Translations under genes and position numbers: made by a program | In this document: positions 1 to 7,565 of the stretch, in pieces | Layout of the letters: every line of letters starts with the position of its first letter | How positions within the stretch are numbered: position 1 is the stretch's first letter | Notes under the pieces: generated by a model | Databases searched by the model: none | What the model was told of the DNA's origin: nothing | Seen by the model: only the letters and a program-made list of their open reading frames with translations | NCBI GenBank assembly: GCA_903906615.1 | Contig: CAIVKT010000172.1 | Location: forward strand, 1 to 11,379 | Source: an uncultured Bacteroidota bacterium | Lineage (GTDB): Bacteria > Bacteroidota > Bacteroidia > Chitinophagales > Chitinophagaceae | Reading direction: 5' to 3' | DNA length: 11,379 bases

Positions 1-80
1 CTGAAAAGCAAGACCACGCTGTTAAAACAATTTTGGAGCAAGCAAAGTTGATTGCCGATGATTTTTCTGAAAAAATATAA
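1..80 (+). CDS. C-terminal tail of a plus-strand gene, possibly type I restriction R subunit (HsdR)
   Basis: The frame beginning at base 3 is open from the window edge to TAA at 78-80 and encodes 25 residues, including VKTILEQAKLIADDF. The other two forward frames are closed by early stops. The peptide is charged and helical, and it resembles the last helix of type I restriction endonuclease R subunits, which often end in a stretch like 'AVxxVLEQAExxAxxW'. That resemblance is from memory and rests on few residues, so the identity is tentative. If right, a type I restriction-modification locus lies to the left of the window. The gene converges with wecB; the 121 bases between them (81-201) hold no gene and no convincing terminator, only a weak GGG/CCC pairing followed by a T run near 160-180. 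Confidence 0.4.
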   Translation, partial: EKQDHAVKTILEQAKLIADDFSEKI

Positions 81-201
81 TGTAGGACTTTCTTTATTTG
101 CCTAATAGTAGCAGGCATTTGAACGGTGCCAACGCCACGAAAGCTGAATAGTAGCAAGGGGCTTGGACCCACCTTTTTTCCTGCGCGAGTGCAGATCCCT
201 C

Positions 202-1326
202 CTACGTCGGGGAGAACATATTTGTGATTGATTCTACGATGCGCATGGCGGCGTGGCCGTCGCCGTAGGGGTTGGAGCGGGAGGACATGGTGTGGTAGGC
301 TTCTATGTTGATGAGGAGGTTGATGGCTTCTCTGTATATCAGTTCGGGGTCGGCGCCTACTTTGAGGACGGTGCCGGCGAGCATGGCTTCGGGGCGCTCG
401 GTGGTGTCGCGGAGGAGGAGTACGGGCTTGCCGAGTGATGGGGCTTCTTCCTGCACGCCGCCGCTGTCGGTGAGGATGAGGTAGCTGTTGTGGAGGAGCC
501 ACAGGAATTCGGGGTAGGCGAACGGGGGTGTGAGGTGTATGAGTGGGTGGTTGCCGAGGAGCTCGTGTACTGTGTCTTTGACGTTGGGGTTGAGGTGTAC
601 GGGAAAGATGCACGGGGTGCGGGTTTGGTCTACGATGCGGCGGATGGCGAGGCAGATGTTGCGGATGCCATCGCCATGGTTCTCGCGCCGGTGCATGGTG
701 ACGAGGATGTAGTCTTTCATATCCTGCAGGCCGAGGGTGGTGATGCCGGCGGGTGTGTGGCCTTTGATGCGGGCGAGGCCGAGGAAGAGGGCATCTATAA
801 CGGTGTTGCCGGTGATGAGCATTCGCGCGGCGGGTATGCCTTCGGCCAGTAGGTTGTCGGCGGAGAGCTGTGTGGGCGGGTAGTGGAAGTCGGTGAGGCG
901 TGTGGTGAGGACGCGGTTGATCTCTTCGGGAAAGGGTGATAGTTTGTTGAAGGTGCGCAGGCCGGCTTCTATGTGCAGCACGGGTATTTTGTGGTAGAAG
1001 GCGGCGAGTGCGGTGGCGAAGGTGGTGGTGGTATCGCCCTGCACGATGATGGCATCGGGGCGCTCGGCGGCGAGGAGTTGGCCGGCCTTAGTGAGGATGC
1101 GGGCGGTGAGGTCGGCGAGCTGCTGATCGGGCTCCATCACATCGAGCGTGAAGTGTATGGGTATGTGGAAGAAGTCTATGACTTGTTGCAGCATTTCGCG
1201 GTGCTGGCCGGTGGAGCAGACGAGGGTGGTGAACTGCGGACTGGCGAGCAGTGCATCAACAACGGGTGCGAGCTTGATGGCCTCTGGCCGGGTGCCGAAA
1301 AATACGATGATCTTCTTCTTGTTCAT
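202..1326 (-). CDS. wecB: UDP-N-acetylglucosamine 2-epimerase (non-hydrolysing)
   Basis: This 374-residue protein has the usual length for WecB/MnaA. It interconverts UDP-GlcNAc and UDP-ManNAc in the cytoplasm and so supplies ManNAc-type sugars for surface glycans. Visible family marks are the N-terminal GTRPEAIKLAP (11-21), QGDTTTT around 96-102 with the catalytic-type Asp98, HIEAGLRT (118-125, Glu120), PEEINR (133-138), MHRREN (211-216, with the His equivalent to E. coli His213), and the UDP-binding stretch DSGGVQEEAPSLGKP (287-301) followed by RDTTERPEA. All expected catalytic residues are present. The ATG lies 13 bases after the stop of the upstream GT-C gene, so it is almost certainly the last gene of the glycan operon. 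No wecC-type dehydrogenase is visible, so the fate of the UDP-ManNAc is open. Confidence 0.95.
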   Translation of the reverse strand: MNKKKIIVFFGTRPEAIKLAPVVDALLASPQFTTLVCSTGQHREMLQQVIDFFHIPIHFTLDVMEPDQQLADLTARILTKAGQLLAAERPDAIIVQGDTTTTFATALAAFYHKIPVLHIEAGLRTFNKLSPFPEEINRVLTTRLTDFHYPPTQLSADNLLAEGIPAARMLITGNTVIDALFLGLARIKGHTPAGITTLGLQDMKDYILVTMHRRENHGDGIRNICLAIRRIVDQTRTPCIFPVHLNPNVKDTVHELLGNHPLIHLTPPFAYPEFLWLLHNSYLILTDSGGVQEEAPSLGKPVLLLRDTTERPEAMLAGTVLKVGADPELIYREAINLLINIEAYHTMSSRSNPYGDGHAAMRIVESITNMFSPT

Positions 1327-1339
1327 AGTGTGGATGGTG

Positions 1340-2827
1340 TTAGTCGTGCCGGATAACGGGTATGGTTATGGGTGTGGCTCCGGGTGTGGCGATGGTGAAG
1401 TTGGGGTTGGTGGTGTCGCGGATGTATTGGAGTGGTGTGTTGGCGGGGAGGAAGCAGTGTACGAGCAGGGCTTCCTTCCAGGAGGGTACGGTGAGGGTTG
1501 GTATGATGCGCTTCAGCTCCGGTGGCAGTGCGGCATGGTAGTTGATAACAGCCTGGGCTACTTCGGGGTGGTTGTAGGATTGTGTTGGCTTGGTGGGGCG
1601 GTTGAAGAGGATGCAGAGCATTATAGAAGGCATGACAATGACCGACAACAGGCCGCCATAAGCCGTACTACTACAGTTAACGTTTTTGAAAATGAGGTAG
1701 AGTATGTATGCGGTGGCGAGTGAGCAGAAAGGCACGCAGAAGGAGTAGTAGCGGTTGTAGAGAGAGGTGTAGTGGTGTGCTTTGATGCTGAGCAGGGCCA
1801 GGAAGATGGTGCTGCTGATGCCGAGGGCGGCGAGTATAATGAGCTTCTGCCGCTCGGCGCGGGAGCGGGCTGCGAGGTAGCCGTAGATGTAGAGGGCTTT
1901 GAGCAGGACGAGGGAGGCAATGATGACAAGGAGGCTTCCGGCAAAGGCGGGGAATACTATTTTGAAATTGATCTCTGTGAATTTGACGCTGCGCAGCAGT
2001 ACCTCGCCCAGGCTGAAGGGTACTGAGGATAACCGCTGTTGGATGTCGTGGTTTTGGCGGCTCATGATCTGCAGGCCATGGTAAGCGAGTGCGAAGAAGA
2101 GCGTTAGTGCGGAGAGCGGGAGGATGATGTAGAGGACCTTCCGGGGGGTAAAGAGGGTGCGCCACTTGATGATGAGCAATGCGGCTACGAACACCAGGAT
2201 GATGTAGGCGGTGAGGAAGTGGGCGAGTATGGCGGCTACGGAGAACAGGGATGTGAGCAGCAGGTATCGGGGCTTTTCTTGCAAGAATAGATACTTGCAT
2301 AGCGGCACTGCTGCGAGGGTGACGAACATGATGCCCATGGCGTAGGCGCGCACTTCGTGGCTCATGCCGGTGAAGTTGTTGTCGGTGAGGAGGAGCAGGA
2401 TGGCGATGGCGGTGAATGGGCTGTCGCCAAAGAACTGTCGGCACAGTGTGAAGAAGGCGAGCAGGGTGATGATTGCGCAGAGCTTACAGAGCAGCATGTA
2501 GGCGCCGAGGGTATTGCCAAAGAGGATGGCCCAGTAATGCAGGGTGATGTTGTAGAGGTAGCTGTTGGCGTTGTCGTACACAGTGGCATGAAAGACTCCG
2601 GAAGGAGTATTAAGGGCGTTGAGGGTATCGGACGTAAGGGTGGTGGTGTTGGCGAGCTGCGCGGGTGTGGCATGGCTGATGCCGTGGGCGCAGAGTATGG
2701 AGATGGTCTCGTCGTACCAGATCTGTTTTTTGAGTGGCAGGACGAGCACTATGGCTATGGCGGCAAGCAGGCAAAAGAGGTTGATCTTTTTAGCGAGGCC
2801 AATATTGGTTGCGAGGTTTGCGCTCAT
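1340..2827 (-). CDS. Multi-pass GT-C membrane glycosyltransferase (ArnT/PMT-like), copy 1
   Basis: This 495-residue, very hydrophobic protein has about ten or more membrane segments. After the first segment (about 17-32) comes WYDE (37-40), the acidic pair at the start of the first periplasmic loop where GT-C enzymes of the PMT/ArnT/GT83 type carry their catalytic acid. A later SHEVRAYAMG stretch (156-165) matches the conserved Glu/Arg/Tyr element these families have at the third or fourth segment. Such enzymes use polyprenyl-phosphate sugars as donors and glycosylate lipids, glycans or proteins on the outer face of the inner membrane; donor and acceptor cannot be read here. It is clearly a paralogue of the next gene upstream (2871-4304). 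The gap to that gene is 43 bases and contains a good promoter box, so this gene and wecB may also be expressed separately. Confidence 0.8.
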   Translation of the reverse strand: MSANLATNIGLAKKINLFCLLAAIAIVLVLPLKKQIWYDETISILCAHGISHATPAQLANTTTLTSDTLNALNTPSGVFHATVYDNANSYLYNITLHYWAILFGNTLGAYMLLCKLCAIITLLAFFTLCRQFFGDSPFTAIAILLLLTDNNFTGMSHEVRAYAMGIMFVTLAAVPLCKYLFLQEKPRYLLLTSLFSVAAILAHFLTAYIILVFVAALLIIKWRTLFTPRKVLYIILPLSALTLFFALAYHGLQIMSRQNHDIQQRLSSVPFSLGEVLLRSVKFTEINFKIVFPAFAGSLLVIIASLVLLKALYIYGYLAARSRAERQKLIILAALGISSTIFLALLSIKAHHYTSLYNRYYSFCVPFCSLATAYILYLIFKNVNCSSTAYGGLLSVIVMPSIMLCILFNRPTKPTQSYNHPEVAQAVINYHAALPPELKRIIPTLTVPSWKEALLVHCFLPANTPLQYIRDTTNPNFTIATPGATPITIPVIRHD

Positions 2828-2834
2828 AGTATTG

Positions 2835-2842
2835 CAAAGATA
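2835..2842 (-). promoter_or_regulatory. Candidate internal promoter -7 box (TATCTTTG)
   Basis: Read on the minus strand, the sequence is TATCTTTG, a perfect match to the Bacteroidota -7 consensus TAnnTTTG. It ends 7 bases before the ATG of the GT-C gene at 2827, so transcription would start at or next to the start codon. No clear TTG -33 element is seen at the expected distance. It could give independent expression of the second GT-C gene and wecB. Confidence 0.45.
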
Positions 2843-2870
2843 GCAGGGAAATGGTGTGATAGGTACAGGC

Positions 2871-4304
2871 TTAGTAGAGTTCTATTATGGAGTTGTTGAT
2901 GACGGGTATGCGCTCGGTGGTGCTGGCGCGGTAGAGGATGAAGTCGGTGGAGTGGTGGTCCATAAGGTAGGTCATGGGGTAGTTGGCGGGTAGCAGGCTG
3001 TTGATGAAGGCGGCATCTATGGCATCGGGTGTGCTGATCCGGTGTATATTGTTTTGCCGGATGTATTCGGCGGTTTGGACGTAGTTGTTGGGGATGATGG
3101 TTTTATGGAGGCGGTTGGCAGTGAACTCGTACAGGCCGGGGAGGATGAGGATAGCGGGGAGTGCCAGCTTGTAGAGCATGCCCAGCTTTTGATCGGTGAG
3201 TATGCCCCGCAGGAACATAGTGATGAACAGGCAGCAGAAGGGTATGCTGAAGGCGAAGTAGCGGTAGCTGAAGAGGAGGCGGTTATTAGTATAAGCGGCC
3301 AGGGCTGCCAGGAAGAGGCAACTGATGATGCCCAAAGCGAATAGCAGGCTGAATTTCCTTTGATCCTCTTTATGAGGTGCGAACATCTTGGCGCCGGCCA
3401 GGAAGATGAGTATGGCCAGCACGAACGAGACTGCCTGCACTGCAAGGGTGTCTTTGAAGATGGGGAATATGAGGCTGAAGTTGATGGCCACGCTTTTGAG
3501 GAAGAGTTGACATGCCTCGGGAGTTGATAGTGTCACCTGGCTGTGGGTATTGAGCGCGTGGGTACGGAAATCGGAGGAGTACTTGATGAGGAAGATGGCC
3601 TGTGGTGCGAAGAAGAGGCACAGCAGGGCTATGGGCGCGAGCAGGGGGAGTATGTTGCCCTTGCGGAAGAAATTGCCCTTCTCTTTGCCAAGCAAGGCTA
3701 TGATGTATATGATGACGATGTAGCTTACAAACAAATGTGCCATAATACCAAACGCAGACCAAAGGCCGAGCAGGAGAAGGTTAGCAGGCGATGCCTCTCG
3801 ATACAAGTACCTGAAAAAGTATAAGGCAGATGTTACCACGCAGAACACACTGAAGATATAAGGCGTGATGTCGAAGTTCATTTTGAAAATGACCATGTTG
3901 GTGCAGAGCAGCAGCAGCGAGAGGGAGGTATACAGGCTATCGCCGAAGAACTCACGGGATACTTTGTAGAAGGCTATGAGCAGCAGTATACCGATGATGA
4001 TGGAAAGGGAGAGGTGGGCATTGAGCGAGCGGACAAAGATGCCGGTGTAGTAGTGCAGCACTATGTTGTACAGCCCCTGGGTGTATAGATTGCTGAGTGT
4101 GTTCTGTTTGGCAAGATCGGCAGAGGTGAAGGACTGGAGGCTGTCGAACTGGTTCACGTTCAACTGGGTGATGCCCTTGCTGGCCATGATGTAGTGGGCC
4201 TCGTCGTAGTACAGATGTTTGTGTGTGCTGAATGCCAGTACCAATGCAATGCAGGCAATAAGGACAGCTATATTCGTTCTTTTAAAGACTGAAGAGGTAT
4301 CCAT
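2871..4304 (-). CDS. Multi-pass GT-C membrane glycosyltransferase, copy 2
   Basis: This 477-residue polytopic membrane protein shares layout and many positions with the downstream GT-C gene: a first membrane segment, then YYDE (32-35) opening the first periplasmic loop, and REFFGDSLYTSLSLLLL (117-133), which lines up with RQFFGDSPFTAIAILLLL in the other copy. It is therefore probably a tandem-duplicated polyprenyl-phosphate-sugar-dependent transferase. It differs at the conserved Glu/Arg element: where copy 1 has SHEVRAY, this protein has NFDITPY (143-149), keeping an acidic residue but losing the Arg. That may mean a different substrate or reduced activity. The start lies 29 bases after the stop of the GT2 gene with no promoter box between, so the two are probably co-transcribed and functionally coupled. 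Exact substrate unknown. Confidence 0.75.
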   Translation of the reverse strand: MDTSSVFKRTNIAVLIACIALVLAFSTHKHLYYDEAHYIMASKGITQLNVNQFDSLQSFTSADLAKQNTLSNLYTQGLYNIVLHYYTGIFVRSLNAHLSLSIIIGILLLIAFYKVSREFFGDSLYTSLSLLLLCTNMVIFKMNFDITPYIFSVFCVVTSALYFFRYLYREASPANLLLLGLWSAFGIMAHLFVSYIVIIYIIALLGKEKGNFFRKGNILPLLAPIALLCLFFAPQAIFLIKYSSDFRTHALNTHSQVTLSTPEACQLFLKSVAINFSLIFPIFKDTLAVQAVSFVLAILIFLAGAKMFAPHKEDQRKFSLLFALGIISCLFLAALAAYTNNRLLFSYRYFAFSIPFCCLFITMFLRGILTDQKLGMLYKLALPAILILPGLYEFTANRLHKTIIPNNYVQTAEYIRQNNIHRISTPDAIDAAFINSLLPANYPMTYLMDHHSTDFILYRASTTERIPVINNSIIELY

Positions 4305-4333
4305 ATCGTAGCCGGTAGTGTGTTGAAGAGTGA

Positions 4334-5080
4334 TCAGGGATTGAGCCTGCCCATTTTATAGTCGAGCAGCAGGCGGAGGGTTTGGCGCATGGTGCTTTTT
4401 ACGTTCATTTTAGATTCGCCCTGCTTGAGGTCGTAGCGGAGGATCATGGGTACTTCATTCATGGTGGCGCTTTGGCCGGCCACTTTCAGCAGCACCTCTA
4501 CCATGCAGCCAAAGCCCTTTTGGGTAATGAAGTTATCGCCATAGGCAGCTATGGTCTTGCGCAGCATGTTTACGCGGTATGCCCTGAAGCCACAGGTGTA
4601 ATCTTTAATGCCCTCAAAGCCCACCATGATGCGGAACAGCCAGCCGGCGGCCCAACTGAAGAATGTACGGGATTTTTTGAGGCCCTTGATGCGTGCGCCC
4701 GGCTGGTAGCGGGAGGCTATGACAAGATCGCTGCCCTCGGCTACCTGCTGCGCCATGCGCTGTATGAGAAAGGGGGTTTGGCTGTCGTCCGCATCGAGCG
4801 TAACAATGATGTCGCTGTCTTTGAGCCCTTCAATGGCAGTGCGCAAGCCGGTATTAATGGCTTTGGCCAGGCCGCTATTGGGCTGCACATCTATAACATG
4901 AATAGGTATGTCTGATTTGAAATTCCGGGCTACTTCCAGTGTGTTATCCTTGCTGCCGTCATTGACCACGAATACACTTGCATCCCATTTATACAGGTTG
5001 TAAGCCTCATTTATTTTTTCGAGCAAGGGGGGGAGTGACTCTTCCTCATTGTATGCAGGCAGCACTATTCTTATATGCAT
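4334..5080 (-). CDS. Glycosyltransferase family 2, polyprenyl-phosphate sugar synthase-like (DPM1/ArnC type)
   Basis: The preferred start is the ATG at 5078-5080 (248 residues). The GT-A fold then begins at once with MHIRIVLPAYNEEESLP, and an AAAGA stretch sits 6-10 bases upstream. A 13-residue longer form starting at 5119 is possible but has non-conserved sequence. Motifs (248-residue numbering) are PAYNEEES (8-15), VVNDGSKDNT (38-47), the metal-binding DADD (96-99) and DYTCGFRAYR further on, a stretch typical of dolichol-phosphate mannosyltransferase-like enzymes. There is no C-terminal membrane domain, so it is probably a peripheral cytoplasmic enzyme that transfers a sugar from a nucleotide donor to a polyprenyl phosphate. 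Being first in a transcription unit with two GT-C proteins fits: it would make their lipid-linked donor. The sugar is not determinable. Confidence 0.88.
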   Translation of the reverse strand: MHIRIVLPAYNEEESLPPLLEKINEAYNLYKWDASVFVVNDGSKDNTLEVARNFKSDIPIHVIDVQPNSGLAKAINTGLRTAIEGLKDSDIIVTLDADDSQTPFLIQRMAQQVAEGSDLVIASRYQPGARIKGLKKSRTFFSWAAGWLFRIMVGFEGIKDYTCGFRAYRVNMLRKTIAAYGDNFITQKGFGCMVEVLLKVAGQSATMNEVPMILRYDLKQGESKMNVKSTMRQTLRLLLDYKMGRLNP

Positions 5081-5100
5081 ATATGTCTTTCTATTTAAAA

Positions 5101-5124
5101 CATTTATGTTTTGATACATAAATG
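5101..5124. promoter_or_regulatory. Perfect 8-bp inverted repeat upstream of the glycan operon
   Basis: CATTTATG and CATAAATG form perfect 8-base arms around an 8-base AT-rich spacer, 20 bases upstream of the preferred GT2 start codon. It could be an operator for a dimeric regulator or a hairpin in the 5' leader. The surrounding gap (5081-5221) is AT-rich and is the only gene-free space ahead of the four-gene operon, so the operon promoter should lie here. Only an imperfect -7 box (TACTTTAG on the minus strand, 5156-5163) was found. Confidence 0.35.
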
Positions 5125-5221
5125 CCCTTAAAACTGGGAAGGTCTTTATATGCCGCTAAAGTAATCTATTTTATTATTGTTAGTAGGTGGTTAATGAAAA
5201 AACAATCGAGTGTAGAGGTAA

Positions 5222-5641
5222 TTAAAATTGCTTCCCTTCTATCTCTTCGGCCTTTTGGCGAAAGGAGGCTGGTACGGGCGCTTTCTCGTTCTTATTGAAA
5301 TCGAAGTATACGATCACGTCATTGGCTTCGGCGCAAACCTCGCCATCGGCATTGAGGATGCGGTGATGTATGCCGAAACTGGTATTCTTAATGAAGGTGA
5401 TACTAGCCTCGATCGCTATATTGCCGGGATAGTGGAGCGGCTTAATGAACTGGCAGGCCGTGGAGAGCAGTATAGGGCCGAGCCTGGTTTCGGCAAATTT
5501 ATCGGCGAGGCCGGTGGCTTCCCAGTAGTTGACACGGGAAGCCTGTATGAATTTGAAATAGGCCACATTATTGATATGGCCAAAGAGGTCCATCTCGCTC
5601 CAGTCGAGCCTCAGGGGCAGCTTTACGGGGAAGTTGGTCAT
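5222..5641 (-). CDS. Hotdog-fold acyl-CoA thioesterase (4HBT / YbgC-FadM-like)
   Basis: This 139-residue protein has the usual length for the 4-hydroxybenzoyl-CoA thioesterase superfamily. Near the N terminus, WSEMDLFGHINNVAYF (14-29) matches the family signature 'D-x-x-G-H-x-N-N-x-x-Y', with Asp18 as the likely catalytic acid and the start of the long hotdog helix. The rest alternates strands as expected (FIKPLHYPGNIAIEASI, then IHHRILNADGEVCAEANDVIVYFD). Members hydrolyse acyl-CoA thioesters in the cytoplasm; chain length and physiological role cannot be told. Its ATG lies 10 bases downstream of the stop of the outer-membrane protein gene, so it is the second gene of a two-gene operon, although no functional link with a barrel protein is obvious. 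Confidence 0.88.
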   Translation of the reverse strand: MTNFPVKLPLRLDWSEMDLFGHINNVAYFKFIQASRVNYWEATGLADKFAETRLGPILLSTACQFIKPLHYPGNIAIEASITFIKNTSFGIHHRILNADGEVCAEANDVIVYFDFNKNEKAPVPASFRQKAEEIEGKQF

Positions 5642-5651
5642 AGCGGATCTG

Positions 5652-6362
5652 TTATTTCAGCAGGTACATAAAGCGCACTGCCCACATATTATTGTACTGG
5701 TCGGCACGGGCATAAGCCACAGGTGGCAACTCGGTGCGCATAGGGGTAATGGAGTACTGAAAGCGAACATCCAGAAACAGGCCTTTCCATAGATGGAAAT
5801 CTACCCCGGCGAGGAAATCAAATTCGTCTTTTCTGAAAGGGTATTTTTCGTTGAAATTGGGGCTGAAAGGCGCTGTGGAACCACCAGAATCTGCGGTAAC
5901 AGACTCCGTACTATTTACGAGCCTGTTATAAGAAATACCAATACCGAAGTGGGTTTTGCGCTTATCGAAATAGTTGATCATTACAGGTATTTCTGCATAA
6001 TTGGCTTTGATGCCATAATTAACTATAAGTAGTTTGTTATAGGCCGGGGATGGCTGCGGCCCATCGCTTTTGCTTCCTTTTTGCGAATAAAGTATCTCCA
6101 GGCTCAGTGCTACATGCTTCGCCAATTGTGCATATACGATACCTCCTGCATTGAGCCCTATCCTGCGGTAGCCGGCATAATAATCGCCATCTACCTGCGC
6201 AAAATTGGCACCTGCCACAACGCCGCCATAAAACACATTGGGCTGCTCCACATACAATCCGTGCGGTTCCCCATCATCTTCCTGGGCCCTTGCTGCGCTG
6301 CAAAACACAGACGAAATAATTGTAATGCCAATAAGTGCTGCGAATTTTCTACTTTTATTCAT
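5652..6362 (-). CDS. PorT-like outer-membrane beta-barrel protein (porin family)
   Basis: With the ATG at 6360-6362 the protein has 236 residues and begins with a classical signal peptide: MNKSRK, a hydrophobic core (8-20), then AARA, with likely signal peptidase I cleavage before Gln27. A TTG four codons upstream is a poorer start. The mature part begins with GVVAGANFAQ and has many short amphipathic strands with aromatic girdles (GGIVYAQLAKHVALSLEILYSQKG; FLAGVDFHLWKGLFLDVRFQYSITPM), typical of the outer-membrane beta-barrel domain of Bacteroidota PorT-family proteins. About eight strands fit the length. It presumably sits in the outer membrane; cargo or role is unknown. It heads an operon with the thioesterase and is divergent from the gene at 6380, with just 17 bases between start codons. 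Confidence 0.8.
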   Translation of the reverse strand: MNKSRKFAALIGITIISSVFCSAARAQEDDGEPHGLYVEQPNVFYGGVVAGANFAQVDGDYYAGYRRIGLNAGGIVYAQLAKHVALSLEILYSQKGSKSDGPQPSPAYNKLLIVNYGIKANYAEIPVMINYFDKRKTHFGIGISYNRLVNSTESVTADSGGSTAPFSPNFNEKYPFRKDEFDFLAGVDFHLWKGLFLDVRFQYSITPMRTELPPVAYARADQYNNMWAVRFMYLLK

Positions 6363-6379
6363 CGAAACAGCCAAAGCTA

Positions 6380-6679
6380 ATGAGTTTCAAATATACGCCA
6401 AACACGCTAAAAAAAATGGAAGGGCTTTTTGACGAAGCCCGTTACATCATACGTTATGAAAAAGGGAATTTCAATAGCGGGTACTGCATACTGGAGGAAA
6501 GAAGGGTGGTTGTGATCAACAAATTCTTCAGTGTAGAGGGACGCATCAATGCCCTGCTGGAGATACTGCCGTCCATAAATGTGAATGAAGAAGAACTGAG
6601 TGGCGAGATGCTGAAGTGGTACAAACAACTTAGGGCAGAGCCTACGGCTGATACAGAACAAACACAAATGGACCTGTAG
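6380..6679 (+). CDS. Conserved small Bacteroidota protein, function unknown
   Basis: This 99-residue protein starts at ATG 6380-6382. The open frame extends upstream, but upstream residues read through the divergent gene's start and are unlike a protein N terminus, while MSFKYTPNTLKKMEGLFDE is the typical start of this small family. Further visible segments are YIIRYEKGNFNSGYC, VVVINKFFSVEGRIN and LLEILPSINV, all characteristic from memory of a short Bacteroidota protein of unknown function usually found next to an MBL-fold hydrolase, as here. It has no signal peptide or membrane segment, is acidic at the C terminus, and is probably cytoplasmic. Its stop is followed after two bases by the ATG of the hydrolase gene, so the two are translationally close and likely co-regulated. 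No biochemical role is proposed. Confidence 0.8.
   Translation: MSFKYTPNTLKKMEGLFDEARYIIRYEKGNFNSGYCILEERRVVVINKFFSVEGRINALLEILPSINVNEEELSGEMLKWYKQLRAEPTADTEQTQMDL
6388..6395 (-). promoter_or_regulatory. Candidate promoter -7 box for the barrel/thioesterase operon, inside the divergent gene
   Basis: On the minus strand this reads TATATTTG, matching TAnnTTTG. It lies 26 bases upstream of the barrel-protein ATG, giving a leader of roughly 20 bases, and falls within codons 3-6 of the divergent small gene. No good -33 TTG was found at standard spacing. Confidence 0.4.
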
Positions 6680-6681
6680 CC

Positions 6682-7455
6682 ATGAAAATAACTTTCCTTG
6701 GCACAGGCACATCGCAGGGCGTACCTTTTATAGGTTGCACCTGCCCGGTATGTACATCAACCAACAAAAAAGACAACCGGCTGCGCTGCGCCATATGGGT
6801 GGAAACACCGGAGGCGAGCATAGTGATAGACGCAGGCCCCGACTTCAGGTACCAGATGCTGCGGGCTAAGGTGACCAGGCTGGATGCGATTGTTTTTACG
6901 CACGGGCATAAAGACCACATTGCAGGGCTGGATGATGTACGTGCCTACAACTACCACGACCAGCGGCCGATGCAGGTATATGCCACCGAGGAAACGCAGC
7001 AGGCGCTACGGCGGGAGTATCAGTACATTTTCTCTAACATTACCTACCCAGGGATACCGCAAATAGACCTGCATACCATTAATGCACATGAACCATTCAG
7101 CATTAACGGTTTAACGATCACTCCGATAAGGGTGCTGCATTATAAACTTGAGGTGCTTGGTTTCAGGATAGGCGACTTTACGTACATCACTGATGCGAAT
7201 TATATAGCGCCGGAGGAAATGGCCAAGATAAAGAGCAGCAAGGCGCTGGTGTTGAATGCGCTGCGACATGAGCCGCATATATCGCACTATACACTGGCTG
7301 AAGCCATAGAGGTTGCAAGGGAAGCGGGCGCTGATGAAACTTATTTTACACACATCAGTCACCAACTGGGGCTGCATGATGTGGTGGAAGCGGGATTGCC
7401 GGAGGGGATGCACCTGGCGTATGATGGGATGGTATTGGAAACCCCAAACCCCTGA
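6682..7455 (+). CDS. Metallo-beta-lactamase-fold hydrolase, PhnP-like
   Basis: This 257-residue protein opens with MKITFLGTGTSQGVP, then GCTCPVC with Cys19, Cys21 and Cys24, the extra cysteine cluster known from PhnP-type (phosphoribosyl 1,2-cyclic phosphate phosphodiesterase) proteins. The metal-binding signature THGHKDH occupies 73-79 (His74, His76, Asp78, His79). Later elements ITDANYI, HYTLAEAI and THISHQLGLH supply further metal and active-site ligands of the fold. It is expected to be a cytoplasmic di-metal phosphodiesterase or related hydrolase; no phosphonate genes are nearby, so the PhnP reaction itself should not be assumed. It follows the 99-residue gene by two bases. The stop codon lies inside a CCCC/GGGG palindrome (7449-7460) at the edge of a repeat-containing gap. 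Confidence 0.9.
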   Translation: MKITFLGTGTSQGVPFIGCTCPVCTSTNKKDNRLRCAIWVETPEASIVIDAGPDFRYQMLRAKVTRLDAIVFTHGHKDHIAGLDDVRAYNYHDQRPMQVYATEETQQALRREYQYIFSNITYPGIPQIDLHTINAHEPFSINGLTITPIRVLHYKLEVLGFRIGDFTYITDANYIAPEEMAKIKSSKALVLNALRHEPHISHYTLAEAIEVAREAGADETYFTHISHQLGLHDVVEAGLPEGMHLAYDGMVLETPNP

Positions 7456-7530
7456 AGGGGCTTCCCCATGTTGTTTGTCCCGCGCGAAGTTTCAATTTTT
7501 CAACGCAAAGGCGCAAAGGGCGCAAGGTTC
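7449..7530. repeat. Dispersed intergenic repeat: CCCC/GGGG palindrome and CGCAAAG direct repeats
   Basis: A short palindrome (CCCCT-GA-AGGGG, 7449-7460) overlaps the stop of the hydrolase gene. About 45 bases on, CGCAAAG occurs at 7504 and 7512 with a degenerate CGCAAGG at 7521. The latter is a widely dispersed bacterial repeat whose translation in one frame is the familiar NAKAQR-type peptide. The gap (7456-7565) separates two convergent genes and contains no credible gene. The palindrome might also act as a weak terminator, but no T tract follows. Confidence 0.5.
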
Positions 7531-7565
7531 AGGGCGAAAGGGATTATACGAAATAATGCCGGTTA

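Noticed and set aside
81..201. Transcription terminator between the first gene tail and wecB
   Set aside because: Only a 3-bp GGG/CCC pairing before a T run is present, which is too weak to call.
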